Part shown: piece after piece, positions 14,501 through 27,636 of the stretch | Layout of the letters: each line of letters opens with the position of its first letter | Numbering within the stretch: position 1 is the first letter of the stretch | Assembly (NCBI GenBank): GCA_963693365.1 | Contig: CAVNZM010000009.1 | Span: 10,683,220 to 10,747,219, forward strand | DNA: 64,000 nt | Reading direction: 5' to 3' | Origin: Amoebidium appalachense | Taxonomy: Eukaryota > Ichthyosporea | Notes under the pieces: generated by a model | What the model saw: only the letters and a program-made list of their open reading frames with translations | What the model was told of the DNA's origin: nothing | The model's database searches: none | Made by a program: the position numbers and the translations under genes

Positions 14501-15269
14501 GTCGAGAGGGTGGGGGGGGGGGGGGGGAGGGGGCAGCAAGGGAGACGGGGGAGTTGGTGGTGGTGGAAAAACTGGCAGGCAGAGGGGGGGGGGGGGGGGG
14601 GGGGGAGGGGAGGGGGAGGGGGGGGGGGTTTTGAATGCGGAACACGGTACAAAGTACGCATACACGACGAGAAGCATGGTGCAGGACACATGCAAAGGCA
14701 AACATTCAAGTATGCAACATCAGCCATGTGCACAGTATGCGTCATAAGCAGAGCCCATCCTCAGGGAGGACCCAAGTCATCAATTGCGTCTGAGTTTCGA
14801 CCCCTTAGCCCGCGTATATACGACACTCCAACTCAGAGGGGGGGGGGGGGGGGGGGGGGGGGGGGAGGGGGAGGGGGGGGGGGGGGGGGGGGGGGGAGGA
14901 GCCAAAGGTCCGTGGGCAGGAAGTGTGCCGGTGTGTATCTGTTGGTGTAAAATGTAGTTTACATGCGCTTACGTGTGTGCATATAATCGCTTGAATGTGT
15001 GTTTCAATTCTGATGTGTCCGTTAAACCTTTCCTATTCGTGCTGTGTCTATGAATTGGAACGTGTGCACAGACATGTAACGAAAGGTTTGTCCAGTTGGT
15101 TTGTGCCTGCTTTCATGTGCATGCCATTGCCTGTGGTTGTGTGGGTGTATGCATGTGCATTCCTGTATGCGTTAACCTCGTCGGCGTGTATGTGTGTGTC
15201 AGTGCACGAGCGCGCGCGTGAGTGTGCTAGCGACCACACGTGCGTGTGTGTGTGTGTGTGTGCCTGCGC

Positions 15270-15342
<73 letters not shown>

Positions 15343-15941
15343 TCTGTGCGCGCATGCCCTGAATGTGTGTGCGTGCATGTGCCTACCTGGTGGTGCAGGG
15401 AGGCCCAGCGTGCATTGCGTCGCATGTTCGACACCACCACGTACACCTCCCCCTGCACCCCCACACGTTAGACCCCCCATCCCCACCTCCCCATCCCCCA
15501 TCCCCGCTCTTCCCCCTCCTCCTCCCCCTCCCCCCTTCGGCCCCCTTTCTCCCCCCCCCCCCCAACCATCCCTACCGGCCCACACTCCCACCCACCACCA
15601 ATCCCATCAACCCTTCATCCTGCGTTGTCCCCACTTCCCTGTAGCAGTCCACTCCCAGGTCAGGCCAACCATACCCCCTCAGCCTCTCCATACCCCCCCT
15701 TTTCCCCCTTCCCCTCTGCCGATGCCGTTCAGGGAGTTCCGACATATTGAAAAAAAAAGGGGGGGGAAGAAAGGAACAAGGGGGCTAGGGTGGTGGGGGG
15801 GTGGGGGGAGGGGGAAAGGGGAGGGGGGGGGGGGGGGACCAAAAGTAAGCCCCTTCTGTTACCTTTCCGCCTCTAACCCCAGAGCCCGAATATATATCAC
15901 GAAAAGGGTCTGTGCGCGCAATCACACCACACATACATACA

Positions 15942-15985
<44 letters not shown>

Positions 15986-16078
15986 AACAAACACACACAC
16001 ACACACACACACACGTACCTGTATGACGTGCAGGGGGTTGGCCCCTATGAGCCCAGGCTTTGTCTGGTCGGTGGCCAT
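1058..16078 (-). CDS. GBF1: GBF1/Gea/GNOM-type ARF guanine-nucleotide exchange factor (Sec7 domain), 3' end off the window
   Basis: Exons in transcript order: 16078-16019, 15452-15387, 14264-14201, 13729-13598, 13032-12917, 12368-12297, 11959-11923, 11383-11323, 10694-10604, 10108(or 10139)-9942, 9190-9119, 8757-8717, 8415-8300, 7911-7813, 7231-7139, 6709-6617, 6261-6160, 5742-5603, 5276-5160, 4767-4608, 4148-4061, 3607-3493, 2894-2832, 1939-1849, 1506-1463, 1152-1058; phases agree at each junction. The start ATG has a good context (TACCATGG). The N-terminal DCB/HUS-like part includes [22 protein letters not shown] and [13 protein letters not shown]. The Sec7 domain starts about exon 21 and shows [14 protein letters not shown], the catalytic glutamate finger in [21 protein letters not shown] and [11 protein letters not shown]. 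Family knowledge: GBF1 loads GTP on ARF1 at the cis-Golgi for COPI coat recruitment. The intact Glu suggests an active GEF. The weakest exons are number 10 (two frames possible) and number 21 (poor polypyrimidine tract at its acceptor). Confidence 0.93.
1558..1655. repeat. (GGGA)n/(GGAA)n purine repeat
   Basis: Tetranucleotide GGGA with some GGAA variants, in the intron between exons 24 and 25 of the GBF1-like gene. Confidence 0.9.
2281..2712. repeat. Tandem segmental duplication, about 230 bp x 2
   Basis: Two near-identical blocks begin at about 2281 and 2512 (TGTCAATAAAGCGGCAACTG). Each ends with ACACCAAAATAAAGAGAAGA, and poly(C) runs lie between them. The minus-strand frame through them does not align with any Sec7 segment, so I read it as intronic. 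Confidence 0.85.
2737..2826. repeat. Uninterrupted 90-nt poly(C)
   Basis: A pure C run ending 5 bp from the exon 23 edge (2832) of the GBF1-like gene. The transcript would carry poly(G) just after the donor site. The true length is uncertain because such runs assemble poorly. Confidence 0.9.
2992..3120 (+). repeat. Dispersed 130-bp repeat, copy A
   Basis: It matches the reverse complement of 7511-7640 with few differences. Shared words include TTTACGCGCCATTTTT, GGCAGGTGGCTAACCATAAA and CCTTGCTGGCTAAC. Both copies are intronic. It could be a SINE or MITE; no terminal duplication is clear. Confidence 0.8.
3927..4072 (-). repeat. 29-bp minisatellite, five copies, that includes the exon 21 donor
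   Basis: Copies start at 3927, 3956, 3985, 4014 and 4043. On the gene strand each unit contains GGCAAAGATAGGTAAAACAC, the same sequence that forms the end of exon 21 and its GTAAAA donor. The array therefore offers five copies of the splice donor in a row. Confidence 0.95.
4168..4229. repeat. 27-bp repeat beside the exon 21 acceptor
   Basis: CCAATCAG/CCAATCAT recurs at 4168, 4195 and 4222, with AGCTCAAA words between. It lies 20 bp on the intron side of the proposed acceptor at 4148/4149. Confidence 0.8.
4770..4847. repeat. (GT)n microsatellite at the exon 20 acceptor
   Basis: Pure GT (CA on the gene strand). It abuts the acceptor of exon 20, whose 5' edge is 4767, so the 3' splice site reads CACACAG. 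Confidence 0.95.
4977..5139. repeat. Compound minisatellite beside the exon 19 donor
   Basis: About 20-bp units carrying GCTTGCATAACGTGTACAC are nested in a 72-bp higher-order unit (GTAGCCAACATACC at 4976 and 5048). On the gene strand the units carry ATGCAAG, which is also the end of exon 19 (CATGCAAG, exon edge 5160). Confidence 0.8.
5817..5891. repeat. (GT)n microsatellite flanked by poly(G)
   Basis: Pure GT between G runs at 5746-5766 and 5892-5913, in the intron between exons 17 and 18 of the GBF1-like gene. Confidence 0.95.
7511..7640 (-). repeat. Dispersed 130-bp repeat, copy B (inverted)
   Basis: Inverted partner of 2992-3120. It lies in the intron between exons 14 and 15 of the same gene and is followed by a (GGGT)n tract and a roughly 40-nt poly(G). 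Confidence 0.8.
9721..9935. repeat. (CA)n composite array
   Basis: CA tracts at 9721-9762 and 9852-9935 with degenerate CACG-rich sequence between. It runs up to the donor of exon 10 (exon edge 9942). Confidence 0.9.
10341..10518. repeat. (GT)n composite array
   Basis: Two GT tracts separated by a short interruption near 10420-10455, in the intron between exons 9 and 10 of the GBF1-like gene. Confidence 0.95.
11084..11170. repeat. (GT)n microsatellite
   Basis: Pure GT, intronic, in the GBF1-like gene between exons 8 and 9. Confidence 0.95.
15250..15342. repeat. (GT)n microsatellite
   Basis: GT array next to the donor of exon 2 (exon edge 15387) of the GBF1-like gene. Confidence 0.9.
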
Positions 16079-16136
16079 GGTAACGTCCTCAGAGGGCCAC
16101 ACCGGCCCACTGACTGGCAGGGGTGCAGGGGTAAGT

Positions 16137-16170
<34 letters not shown>

Positions 16171-17374
16171 TGTGTGTGTGTGTCTGTGTGTGTGTGTGTG
16201 TGAATGTGTATGTTTGTGTGTGTGCGTGTGTGCGTGTGCGTGTGTTGTGTTTGTGCATTGGTGTGTGAGTGTGTGTGCGTGCGTGCGTGTGTGCGTGCTT
16301 ATGTGTGTATGTTTGTGTTTTTGTGTGTATGTGTGTGTGTGTGCACGCGCGCGCCTGCATGTGTGCGTGGGATGCTCCTGCAGGCAAATTGGTACTCTCG
16401 CCTGTGTGTGCAGGTGTGTGATTCTACAGAATGACTGTGCTTGTGTTTCTAGATCTGTGCTTGCCTATGCGTGCCCCCTTGTGTGCGTGTATGTGCTCAG
16501 GTGTCCCTTCATTTCCAGAGCTCTTCCCTATTTCCTGCGCATGTTTGCGTGTTTCCTGCGTTTGTCCCGCGCGCATGCTTGTCATCATGTAGGCCTGGGC
16601 GTATGGTGTGTGCTGTGCCTCACTAGGTGTGGCATCTGTGTGTACCATGTACAAAGATGCGCCGTTCTGTTTTTCATTTGTGCCAAAAAGTCTTAATCTA
16701 CATGCGTGCTTGAGCCACCAAATACACACCCTCTCAGCCTAACGTCACAAAAACATTCTTCAGCCTAACTTTCGCCCGTTGCCAAGCAACCTGCCTGCTC
16801 AGCGAGTTTGCGAGAGCACACGAATGCACATCGGCCCTCCCTTCCTTCCCATTCCCCTACATACCCGATTGTGTGAAATGCGCAGCAGCTACTTACTACT
16901 ATGGGTACCGTGGCTGTAACTCTTCAAGTTTGCGCTTTTCTGCGCTTGAACATGCACTTCTTCCTCCCTCAAAAAACATACGGTCACATACAGCCCAAGT
17001 GTCACCTTTTTTGTGGGTACAGGACAGAGAGATCTATCGAAATACCATATAAAGCTAATCAGGCTCGTTTTGTGTGATTCATGATAACAGCTACTTTAAA
17101 ACTATAATGTCCCGCATAAAACTTTATTACGAATGTTTCTCCCGTATTTTAGGATTTAGCGAGAGCACATTTGACCGCATGGAAACAAGGCAGCCAATCG
17201 CAGGGCAAAGAGTCAACCAATCAGTAGCCTACACATAGTCATGGGTGACACGGCCCGGCAAGCCCGACCATAACCCCGTTTTTACGGTAAAAAATACCCA
17301 GAAACATTTGAAAATACCAACAAAATTTCGGTTCATGGTAAGCCTCCCGAGGTTTCATGGTAAGACATGGTAAG

Positions 17375-17411
<37 letters not shown>

Positions 17412-17528
17412 CCCGCCCGGCCCCCATGCATATGGCTGCGTATTATAACACAACACATGTGGTAAACCATGATATCATACGTATATAGGCATCACATGAT
17501 ACGGATATTCCAAAGTAGTGGCGCCACG
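16079..17528. other. 5' flank of the GBF1-like gene, no gene seen
   Basis: GT-rich to about 16360, then mixed sequence. The untranslated leader and promoter of the minus-strand gene should lie here, but no TATA or other core element is distinctive. A 34-nt poly(C) is at 17376-17409. Confidence 0.4.
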
Positions 17529-18990
<1,462 letters not shown>

Positions 18991-20030
18991 CACACGGGTC
19001 GGTGGTTGGGCTGTGGGTACCGGTGTGGATTTGCGTGGTGGGGTCGGAGTTTGGGCTGCGGGTGTGGATTTGCGTTGGGGGGTTGGTGGTTTGGCTGATG
19101 GCGGGGTGATTGCGGGGGATGGTGATTTGGCTGTGGGCGCGGTCGTGTGTGGGTCTCGAATCTCGGAGGGTGATTTGCTGGCACTGTGTGTGCGTGCAGG
19201 GGAAAAAGGCCCTTCTAGATCTGCTAAGGGGCTGGATTCGTTTCCGTCCTTTGAACTAATGGTGTTTATGGATGACCTAATTCGTGATGGTGAGCAATCT
19301 GATTCCTTGTCCTGGTCGGATACCTGACGTGAGGGGCGTGGGTGTGTTGTCATGCCCGTTTTCTCGGGTTTATTAACTTTCCCTCCGAGAAAAACGGGCA
19401 AGAAATCCCCTATAGTGCGTTGTGAAGGTTGCAGCTGCCTGTATCTACGGTCTGCCTGACCAGTTGAACTTGCAACAGGAGGAGGCCGGGAGGGGCCCGC
19501 AGGTATTTTGGGCCCCATTTCACGACTGCAACAAGCCCTACTGTGTTTCTGCTCCTAACGTCAGCAGTACAATGCACAACTACATGACAACTGTAACACA
19601 AACTGCATGCATCTGCAGGCAGCCTGATCTCGAGATAATTCCTGATACATTCGGAAGGGGGCCAACCGGAAGCCAGAAGCAGCAAATGTTAAATCCAATC
19701 ATTACGATGCTTAATAACCATATATGGCCACCACCATGGAATCGGCCAGGGCCCGAGTCCGACAAACAGAAAATCGGTACACACTATTACTAAATTTATT
19801 GATAGTGCACCTTTTTATTTATAAATATGGGAGGGGTGTACGCCCCATTATTTATTTCTTTCTGCCATAGTATTGCTGGAGATTGCTGATGCTATTTATC
19901 AACGTTGTTGAGTCCCACTTTGCGTGCGTCGCCATCTATTCAAGTTAGATTGACCTGTGCTGGGGCCCGAGAGCTCCAGAGAGCTAAAGGGAGGGAGAGA
20001 GCCGAGAGAAAGAGAGAGTCGAGAGACAGA

Positions 20031-20193
<163 letters not shown>

Positions 20194-20431
20194 AGAGAGG
20201 GAGAGAGAGAGAGAGAGCGAGAGAGCGAGAGAAAGAAGATATATGGAGAGAAGGAGAGAGAGAGAGAGACAACCCACACAAACACATATGCACATATATA
20301 TTATAAAACACGACGCATCACATACACACATCTGCGCGTACGCGCACGCCCCTCGTAAGACATGCCCGCAAGATATGGATCCATAGCCAACTCCCAAGGT
20401 TAGATTGCGCAAACAGTGCCCCGCCAAATGA

Positions 20432-21145
20432 CATTTAGCAAAAACGGAATTCTCGGTTTCTATAGAGTTTCTTTCTAATGTTTTTACTTTTGTATATTAC
20501 CCACCATCTATGTCGGTTGTCGAATTGACTCACGAGTTGTCACAGTTACCAATGTCCACTGTTATTTTAGGTGATTTTAACACGCGACTCCACCACACAG
20601 ACACACTGCAAGTGAGTGTCGGGTACCCATCTAAGCCCCCGGAGCGTGCTATCCCTTTAGCAAGGTATGTCCAAAGTCACACTTTGCGGTTCCCTCAAAT
20701 ATCCCATGCCCACAACACCGACTGGGGAGTGGCCTTTTGGCCATCAACCATGTCAAAACTCTCTCTCCCTCCTAACCTCTCTAGGTCATCTGACCACTCT
20801 CCTATCCTTTTCCTACCTAAGATCTCCCTTGATCTGCTCCCCCCTCCTCCTCCCACCTTTCGCCTCCGTCTATCCCAGCTTAAGTCACAGTGGGGTAGAG
20901 TTGATGTATGTGTATGCTATGCTACGAAACACCCTATATATATGCGCCTATTAGAATCTGCACAAGCCAGGCCAGATTCACATCTCCGAGTCGTACTAGA
21001 TACATGCACTAACTTTATTGTTGATGGGGTTTACGCTGTTTACTCGAGGCAAAGAGAACCAGTCTCAGGTATGGGGGGGGGGGGTTTGCTCGGAATATCC
21101 CCTCAGCGGTATATCATGATCACGTACATAGATGTCGGGTGGTGA
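20432..21145 (+). mobile_element. Fragment of an AP-endonuclease-like (EEP) domain, probable non-LTR retrotransposon remnant
   Basis: An open frame from 20432 (ATG at 20510) contains two hallmarks of the exonuclease-endonuclease-phosphatase fold in the correct order: VILGDFNTRL (catalytic Asp/Asn) and, about 90 residues later, SRSSDHSPILF (catalytic Asp-His). It is preceded by VYYPPS, as in retroelement endonucleases. The N-terminal half of the domain is not visible upstream. The frame stops at 21145, about 100 bp before the assembly gap, so any reverse transcriptase would be inside or past the gap. It could instead be a host endonuclease pseudogene; the lack of neighbouring exons favours a transposon. 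Confidence 0.5.
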
Positions 21146-21249
21146 CTATATATCAGGGTTTACTTTCTCTACGAGACACCATAAAGACTACAAGGAGAAA
21201 TCAATTAGTTGGGGTTCCCCGTTTTTTTTTTTTTTTTTTTTTTTTTTTT

Positions 21250-21749
21250 NNNNNNNNNNNNNNNNNNNNNNNNNNNNNNNNNNNNNNNNNNNNNNNNNNN
21301 NNNNNNNNNNNNNNNNNNNNNNNNNNNNNNNNNNNNNNNNNNNNNNNNNNNNNNNNNNNNNNNNNNNNNNNNNNNNNNNNNNNNNNNNNNNNNNNNNNNN
21401 NNNNNNNNNNNNNNNNNNNNNNNNNNNNNNNNNNNNNNNNNNNNNNNNNNNNNNNNNNNNNNNNNNNNNNNNNNNNNNNNNNNNNNNNNNNNNNNNNNNN
21501 NNNNNNNNNNNNNNNNNNNNNNNNNNNNNNNNNNNNNNNNNNNNNNNNNNNNNNNNNNNNNNNNNNNNNNNNNNNNNNNNNNNNNNNNNNNNNNNNNNNN
21601 NNNNNNNNNNNNNNNNNNNNNNNNNNNNNNNNNNNNNNNNNNNNNNNNNNNNNNNNNNNNNNNNNNNNNNNNNNNNNNNNNNNNNNNNNNNNNNNNNNNN
21701 NNNNNNNNNNNNNNNNNNNNNNNNNNNNNNNNNNNNNNNNNNNNNNNNN
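21250..21749. other. Assembly gap (500 N)
   Basis: Exactly 500 N, a placeholder size. Poly(T) precedes it and poly(C) follows within 25 bp. The flanks may not be adjacent or correctly spaced. Confidence 0.99.
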
Positions 21750-21829
21750 TGTCCCCCCTGTTCACCCCCCCCCCCCCCCCCCCCCCCCGGGCCCGCGAGG
21801 CCGCCTTGCTCAAGTGCACGCCTGCCCCC

Positions 21830-22115
21830 CCTGCCTCGCCTGCCCCCCCCCCTGCCTCGCCTGCCCCCCCCTGCCTCACGTGCACGCCTGCCCCCCCCGC
21901 CTCACGTGCACGCCTGCCCCCCTGCCCCTGCCGTGTAGACTTAGCTTTTTTTTTTCCTTTGCTCCCCTGCCTGCCGTGTAGACTTAGCTTTTTTTGCTCC
22001 CCTGCCTGCCGTGTAGACTTAGCTTTTTTTGCTCCCCTGCCTGCCGTGTAGACTTAGCTTTTTTCTTTTCTTTTCTTTTGCTCCCCTGCCTGCCGTGTAG
22101 ACTTAGCTTTATTTT
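21830..22115. repeat. 35-bp tandem repeat with a T-tract
   Basis: CCGTGTAGACTTAGC recurs at 21931, 21974, 22009, 22044 and 22093, each followed by 7-10 T or TTTTC and then CTCCCCTGCCTG. Before it are degenerate CCTGCCTCACGTGCACG units. Confidence 0.85.
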
Positions 22116-22458
22116 TTTTTGCTCTCCTCTCTCTCTCTCTCTGTCTCTGCCCGTGCCCGTGTCCATACTTAGACGTTTTGCTGCCCGTCCTCCGTTCCCC
22201 GTTCCCCGGCCTGATCCTTAGTGTGACACTATGTTATCGCGTTTAAGATTTGAATCGATAAGTGTCTGTTGTCATTGGCCACCTTCCTACTTAAAAGTGG
22301 GTTGTGCTGTCATATTTGTTTTGTCTCTTTTTGTTCCCTCTTTTCGATTCTAAACGGAAAAAGTGGGAAGTGAGAAATAGATCGATCGCGATCGAATCGG
22401 AGGTGATTTGGAGGGATGTGACCTCAAAGTTACCAGGTCACGTGATTAGTCCAATATT

Positions 22459-22790
22459 GATTGGGCGAGGGACTTGGTAAGGTTCGAATCGAATCGCGAA
22501 GGGCCGCCAGGCCCGGAGCACGGCTCACGGAGCCCGGCTCGACCCGCCCGCGCTGCCTCGCAGTCCCCGGGTGGTCTGGGGGGGTCGGGGGTCTGGGGGG
22601 AGAGGGGGGAGGGAGCGGATGCCGATGCATATGATCCGCTCCCTCCCCCTTCCTCCCCCCAGACCCCAGACCCCCCTATACCCCCCCAGGCAGCGCGGGC
22701 GGGCCCGGGCCGGGCGCCGTGTGTCGTGCTCCGGGCCTGGCGGCTCTTCGCGATTCCATTCGAACCTTACCAAGTCCCTCGTCCAATCCA
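22459..22790. repeat. Fold-back inverted repeat, arms about 160 bp
   Basis: The left end (GAGGGACTTGGTAAGGTTCG and on through GCGAAGGGCCGCCAGGCCCG) returns as its reverse complement on the right (CGGGCCTGGCGGCTCTTCGC up to CCTTACCAAGTCCCTCGTCC). The centre is at about 22626, where GAGCGGAT and ATCCGCTC flank a loop of about 12 nt. There are some arm mismatches and a G/C-rich middle. No target-site duplication is obvious. Best read as a fold-back or MITE-like element; an inverted-repeat RNA source is also possible. Confidence 0.85.
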
Positions 22791-22859
22791 ACAGTGAAAA
22801 AAGCCTTTTGCGTGGGCAGAACGATACCCTAGGCCGCGTAAACACGGAGATGTAGAAAG

Positions 22860-23910
22860 TGTAGGGCTAAGCCCTTCCTTCTCACGCATAGTCCTTTTGG
22901 GATGTTTGGGGGGAAAAAGCCTGGCCGTTGCCAAGTCGACGTCGCACCATGGCCACTTACTCAGGCTGCATATGCATCTCAGGGCGTTTATAAATTTGTT
23001 TTCGGGCCATCTGCGCACGTGTATGCGGCAGCTTCAAATGCAGTGATCATTTTTGCCTTCGCTAACTAATTCGTGCCTATTCCTCTCCCCTGCAGCGTAT
23101 GCACTCTTGTAGGTAGCACACAACTGGTACCCTAGGCCCAGAGATCCAACGATCGAACTTCACAAATGGCATCTTTCTCCTCTCCTTCTTCTTCCTCCCT
23201 CTGTCCCTTTCATCGTGCTCCGTGCCAGCTTTTCCTCCGTTTCACAATGCTACACACAAGAATTATTAGGTTTTACGGATTTCTCCAGCGGTCATTGCAC
23301 AAAGTAGGCCACATCCACCTCCTCATTCACAACACATACACACGAAGTGCTACTGCTAGAGTGTGGCTGTGCACGAGTAGTTCTTCTCTCCCTTCTGCAC
23401 AACACGGTGCCTCCCTCTCATCCTCGGAAATTTACAATTACGAGGTTTTCAAACCATGTGCCGTTGCGAGCGCACGGGCGCCGAGGGTCCCCGCTTCCTT
23501 TTGTCTGTTTGTGTCTTTACGCCTCCTCGATGTGTGCTGCAAGGCCTCGTTACATATCTTTTCGAGGTGCGATTTTCGAGCCCCGTGTCGGGAGGGTTCT
23601 TATTGGATCGGAAAGCATCATTTATCGTGTAGTCGGCGCACTCAGCACACACCTGACATGGCATTACAAAGTTCCCGTCATTGTGTTAGATCTAGAAGGG
23701 TGTCCATGTACACACGTGCTTGCGCAGTTCTGAAAATGTATGTATGAGTGTGGTTTTTACATGTACCTATACATTCTGCATGTGAGGAGAACGTTATTAT
23801 GTACGCGTACATATGGCGGGTGTGTGCGTGTGCGTGTACATGTGTGTGTACATGTGCATGCACAAGTGTGTGTACACGTGTGACGTGTGTGTGTGTGTGT
23901 GTGTGCGTGG

Positions 23911-23997
<87 letters not shown>

Positions 23998-24184
23998 CGC
24001 GCGCGCGCGCGCGCGCGTGTATGTGTGTGTGTGTGTATGTGTGTGTGTGTGCACGCGCACACACAAGCGTTGTTGCCTCCTATGGTCAAGGTGGGGGAAG
24101 GGAGAGGGGGGAGGGAGGGGCGGGGGGGGGGGGGGGGAAGTTACCTTCCCCTTTTATTACTTCGGTTAACCGTTAGGGAAGTCG

Positions 24185-24266
<82 letters not shown>

Positions 24267-24525
24267 TCCCCAAACGCCTCCTTGCACGCACTTCTCGAGC
24301 AGCAAAATATTGATGGTTACATACTTCTCGAGCAGCAAAATATTGACAAGCTGACTACTAAAAAAAGACAAGTGCAGGCACAGTCTGAGAGACAGTGTGA
24401 AACTTAATGCAACAAATCAATGTTTGTCGACCGAGGGCTTTTTTTTGAAATATTACAATTTCTGCCGCCAGCTCTCCCTCCCCGCCCCCTCTCAGTGCCT
24501 TTACTCCCCCTTCCACCCCCCCCCC

Positions 24526-24559
<34 letters not shown>

Positions 24560-24669
24560 AAAAAACAAAAAAAAAAACACACAGTGTGAGGCTGTGAAAA
24601 AGCCAGCAGTTCAATTTTCACTGAACAAGACACAGATTTGGGCTAGATAAACAAGTGCCCGTGCTTGTG

Positions 24670-24700
<31 letters not shown>

Positions 24701-26117
24701 CCTCGCGGTCTAACTTATCTAGCCCCTGCAATTGTCATCCAGAAAATCCATGTCCCTATTGAAATGGTAGAAACTTTTCCGTGTTTAGTACCTATAATTA
24801 TGTGAAGTGTTGCTTGGCCTTGGCTGTATATTCAGCCAAATGATAGATATATACTGATAACATAATGATTATTCCTGGGAGGAAGGCGGCTGCGGTTAAA
24901 AGTAAGACACGCCGTGTATGTACAACATAGAAATATAAATGACCGCCAAACTCGAAATGCATGACTCGCTCCACCCACCGCCCCGAGGCAAGCTTTTTTC
25001 TTTTTTATTTCGGCAGTGGTTGAGAGGGTGTCTGTGTGGGGGGGGGGGTTGGGGGGGAGGGGGGTGACGGCTTGCACCTTTCAAACCCTCAGAGGCATTT
25101 GCTGCATTTGACGGCGCCCTTAGTATCTACAAAACAAATGACGGGACGGTCTAGCAGAAGAGAAAAAGGTGTTTGTAGTAAGTAGTGTGCTTCCCGAGTT
25201 ACGATATCGATAGCATGTGTACAGTATTTTTAGTTACCTTACCCTAAAACTTCCTATTTCGATTCACTTCTCGCCGTTTGATTTTTTTTACCTTCTCACT
25301 ACAAACCAATGTCATTTTGCTACCTCGCCTTCTATTTAGTACACCTCCAGCCAAGCGTACATGTACAAACACTTTGCTCATGCTCGGCCCGCTTGGTTGG
25401 GGGGGGTGAGGGGCGTGGGGCAGCCCCCCCATTTAGGGCCCAGACACACATAGGGCCATCGTAATGGTTTATGTTTTTATTTCGGTGATACATGATCAAA
25501 TACTTGTTTTTAGCAGTTCATGAAAGCAATCCCCCTATACCTAGAGGCCTCCATGGCGGACTCACGTCGCCCCCGCCTCTCATTTCCACTCTAGATCTTC
25601 GGGTTAGGTTGTCTGTCGGTATGTGAATACCTTAGCATTATTGAGAGCACGTTCAGAGTTTGCAGGCGATGCAATCATGAATCTGCGAGTCATGACAGGT
25701 GTGTGTTGTGTGCGCACCGAAAGTTTCTTCTCATTTTCCCTCGTATGTTCTGCTTTAGGCCTGGGTGGCACGTTCGTCTGGCCAACCGATCTATATCCCC
25801 CTGGATGTATGGGTTGGCAGGTGCTGAGTAAAGGAAGACATATTCTAGGCTCACACAACTTGAATGCGATATGTGGATGGAGGGGAGAGATTTTTCCTAT
25901 AACTTGGCCATGTGAACGGTGGTATAGTGTTTGTGCTACAAATTCGTTCGGCTAGCAGGAGATCTGGAGCGGAGGTCGTGGTCAGCAATTTCCGAGAGTG
26001 CAGGGAAGGAGGGAGATTGGGAGAAGAGGGAGGGTTCTCCGTTAGGAACCCGTGAGACAGACGAATCAAGTGAAGGGGGACGAGGGGGGAAGGTGGGGGG
26101 AATGGATTGGGGCGGGT

Positions 26118-26148
<31 letters not shown>

Positions 26149-27240
26149 GGGGGGGGCAGATAACCAATCTGTTCTTGTGGCCCTCCTCCCCCCTGCGACC
26201 TCCCCCCGCACCCCCATTATATACTTATTCATAGTATTCAATGAATTAACCTTTCCTCATGTTCGGCATACCGTATCAACGCCGTGACTTCTTCCAATGC
26301 TGCTGCCTTGCATGAGTTCTTTCTTGTTCGCTTCTTCCTTCCAACCACACATACAGACCACAATAGCAAGTGTTACATCTTTATACAGTCCAGTTTGTGG
26401 TCGGAAGCAGAGGTAAACACTAAATACTCCCCTCTTCACCTGCATTTGCATTTTGAATTTTAGCTTTGCACACTCCTAGTCGCTGTAGGTGTGTATTTGC
26501 AAGTTATCATAATCCCCCCCTTCCCCCCCACCCCACCCCCCCCAACACACCCCCTCCTCTCGTGGCACTGTGTCAAGACCACGCTCGGTAATATTTGCAG
26601 TCCGCACGGCCCAAAGACAACTTGAGGCGTTTTCTATCTGTCGGGCAATCCTACGTTGCCTCAAGGAGACCGTGTTTTCGAGCGTCTGCTGGGACGACCT
26701 GGGTAGTTAGACTGGTGAATGGTGGGCAAAAGGTTGGGTATAGACCATATACATGGGAAGCTTTACATGGTGGTGTGTGTGTGTGGGGGGGGGGGGGGGG
26801 GGGAGGAGGAGGAGAGGTAGGATGGGTGAAGAGGAAAGATGTGTGGACATGAGAGATCAGGTCCTTTTGCCCACTGCCCTCCCCCTAACAACCCCCCCCC
26901 CCCTCCCCCCCCCTGCCTCTCCCTCCCCCCCCTCCCGCCCCCAACTAATAAGAGAAGAGCACTGCATGAAGAAAGTATACTAGATTTTAGCGTTCAGCGT
27001 GGGCCATAAAAAGACCCTTTCTTTTCCCCTGCATCCCTTGTTCGAATTTTTGCTGAAGTTTCTTCTCTTTTGTTGTGATCAGCAGGGGAAAGAGGGGCTA
27101 AGGGGAGGGGGGGAGGCGAGGAGGGACGGGGAGGGGGTCAGGTTACAATGCGCTATAGAGTATGAATGACACAACGTGGCAGCAAAATGCAGAGTGCAAA
27201 GCACATATGAAGGATATCCACAATAAGCAGAGCCCATCCT

Positions 27241-27280
<40 letters not shown>

Positions 27281-27386
27281 TACTCATACCCAAGGGTTAC
27301 TCATTCGGCAGCAGGGGGGCCCACCACTACGTCCACCCACTCGGGTTCGGGAAGGCCGTAGTTTCTGTGTGTGTGTGTGTGAGGAA

Positions 27387-27423
<37 letters not shown>

Positions 27424-27446
27424 TGGATAGAGGGACATGCGAGTAG
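22860..27446. other. Intergenic, no confident gene
   Basis: It holds scattered poly(C)/(G) runs (24190-24228, 24527-24557, 26119-26147, 27242-27279, 27390-27421), a GT/GC array at 23884-24018, a 30-bp direct repeat (ACTTCTCGAGCAGCAAAATA at about 24291 and 24330) and poly(T) at 24670-24698. A 193-codon plus-strand frame (23166-23747) and a 110-codon one (25623-25955) are not repeat-derived, but I see no known domain or splice context and do not call them. Confidence 0.4.
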
Positions 27447-27636
27447 TTAGGGAGAAGAGTTCACTTGCTCATTCACTGTGTGATACAAGTAGATTCTTAT
27501 CTTCACATTCCTACTATCGGCAGCCAAAAAGAGAAGAGGGCGCCGGGGGTTGCTTTCCACGGCACCAACGCACGTGTCAAACACTTTGAAACACAACGTG
27601 CCATGCAAACAAGGACACTCATATAGGGTGTTCAAG
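27447..27636 (-). CDS. Tentative last exon of the transmembrane kinase gene
   Basis: A minus-strand frame of 63 codons ending in TAA at 27447-27449, including FDTCVGAVESNPRRPL and KIRIYLYHTVNEQ, which does not come from repeats. Joining at 27636 keeps phase with the exon ending at 28155. The acceptor there lacks a pyrimidine tract; a better-looking acceptor inside it (before TGTTTGAC) would need a different phase. The ESNPRRPLLFL...DSRNVKIRIYLY pattern faintly resembles a WD repeat. It may belong to another gene. Confidence 0.35.

Noticed and set aside
22464-22482. tRNA-like B box (GGTTCGAATC)
   Set aside because: No A box or cloverleaf can be built; it is part of the fold-back arm and is present in both arms.
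23166-23747. 193-codon plus-strand frame
   Set aside because: Ser/Cys/Arg-rich with no domain, splice pattern or supporting context; kept only as a note in the intergenic entry.
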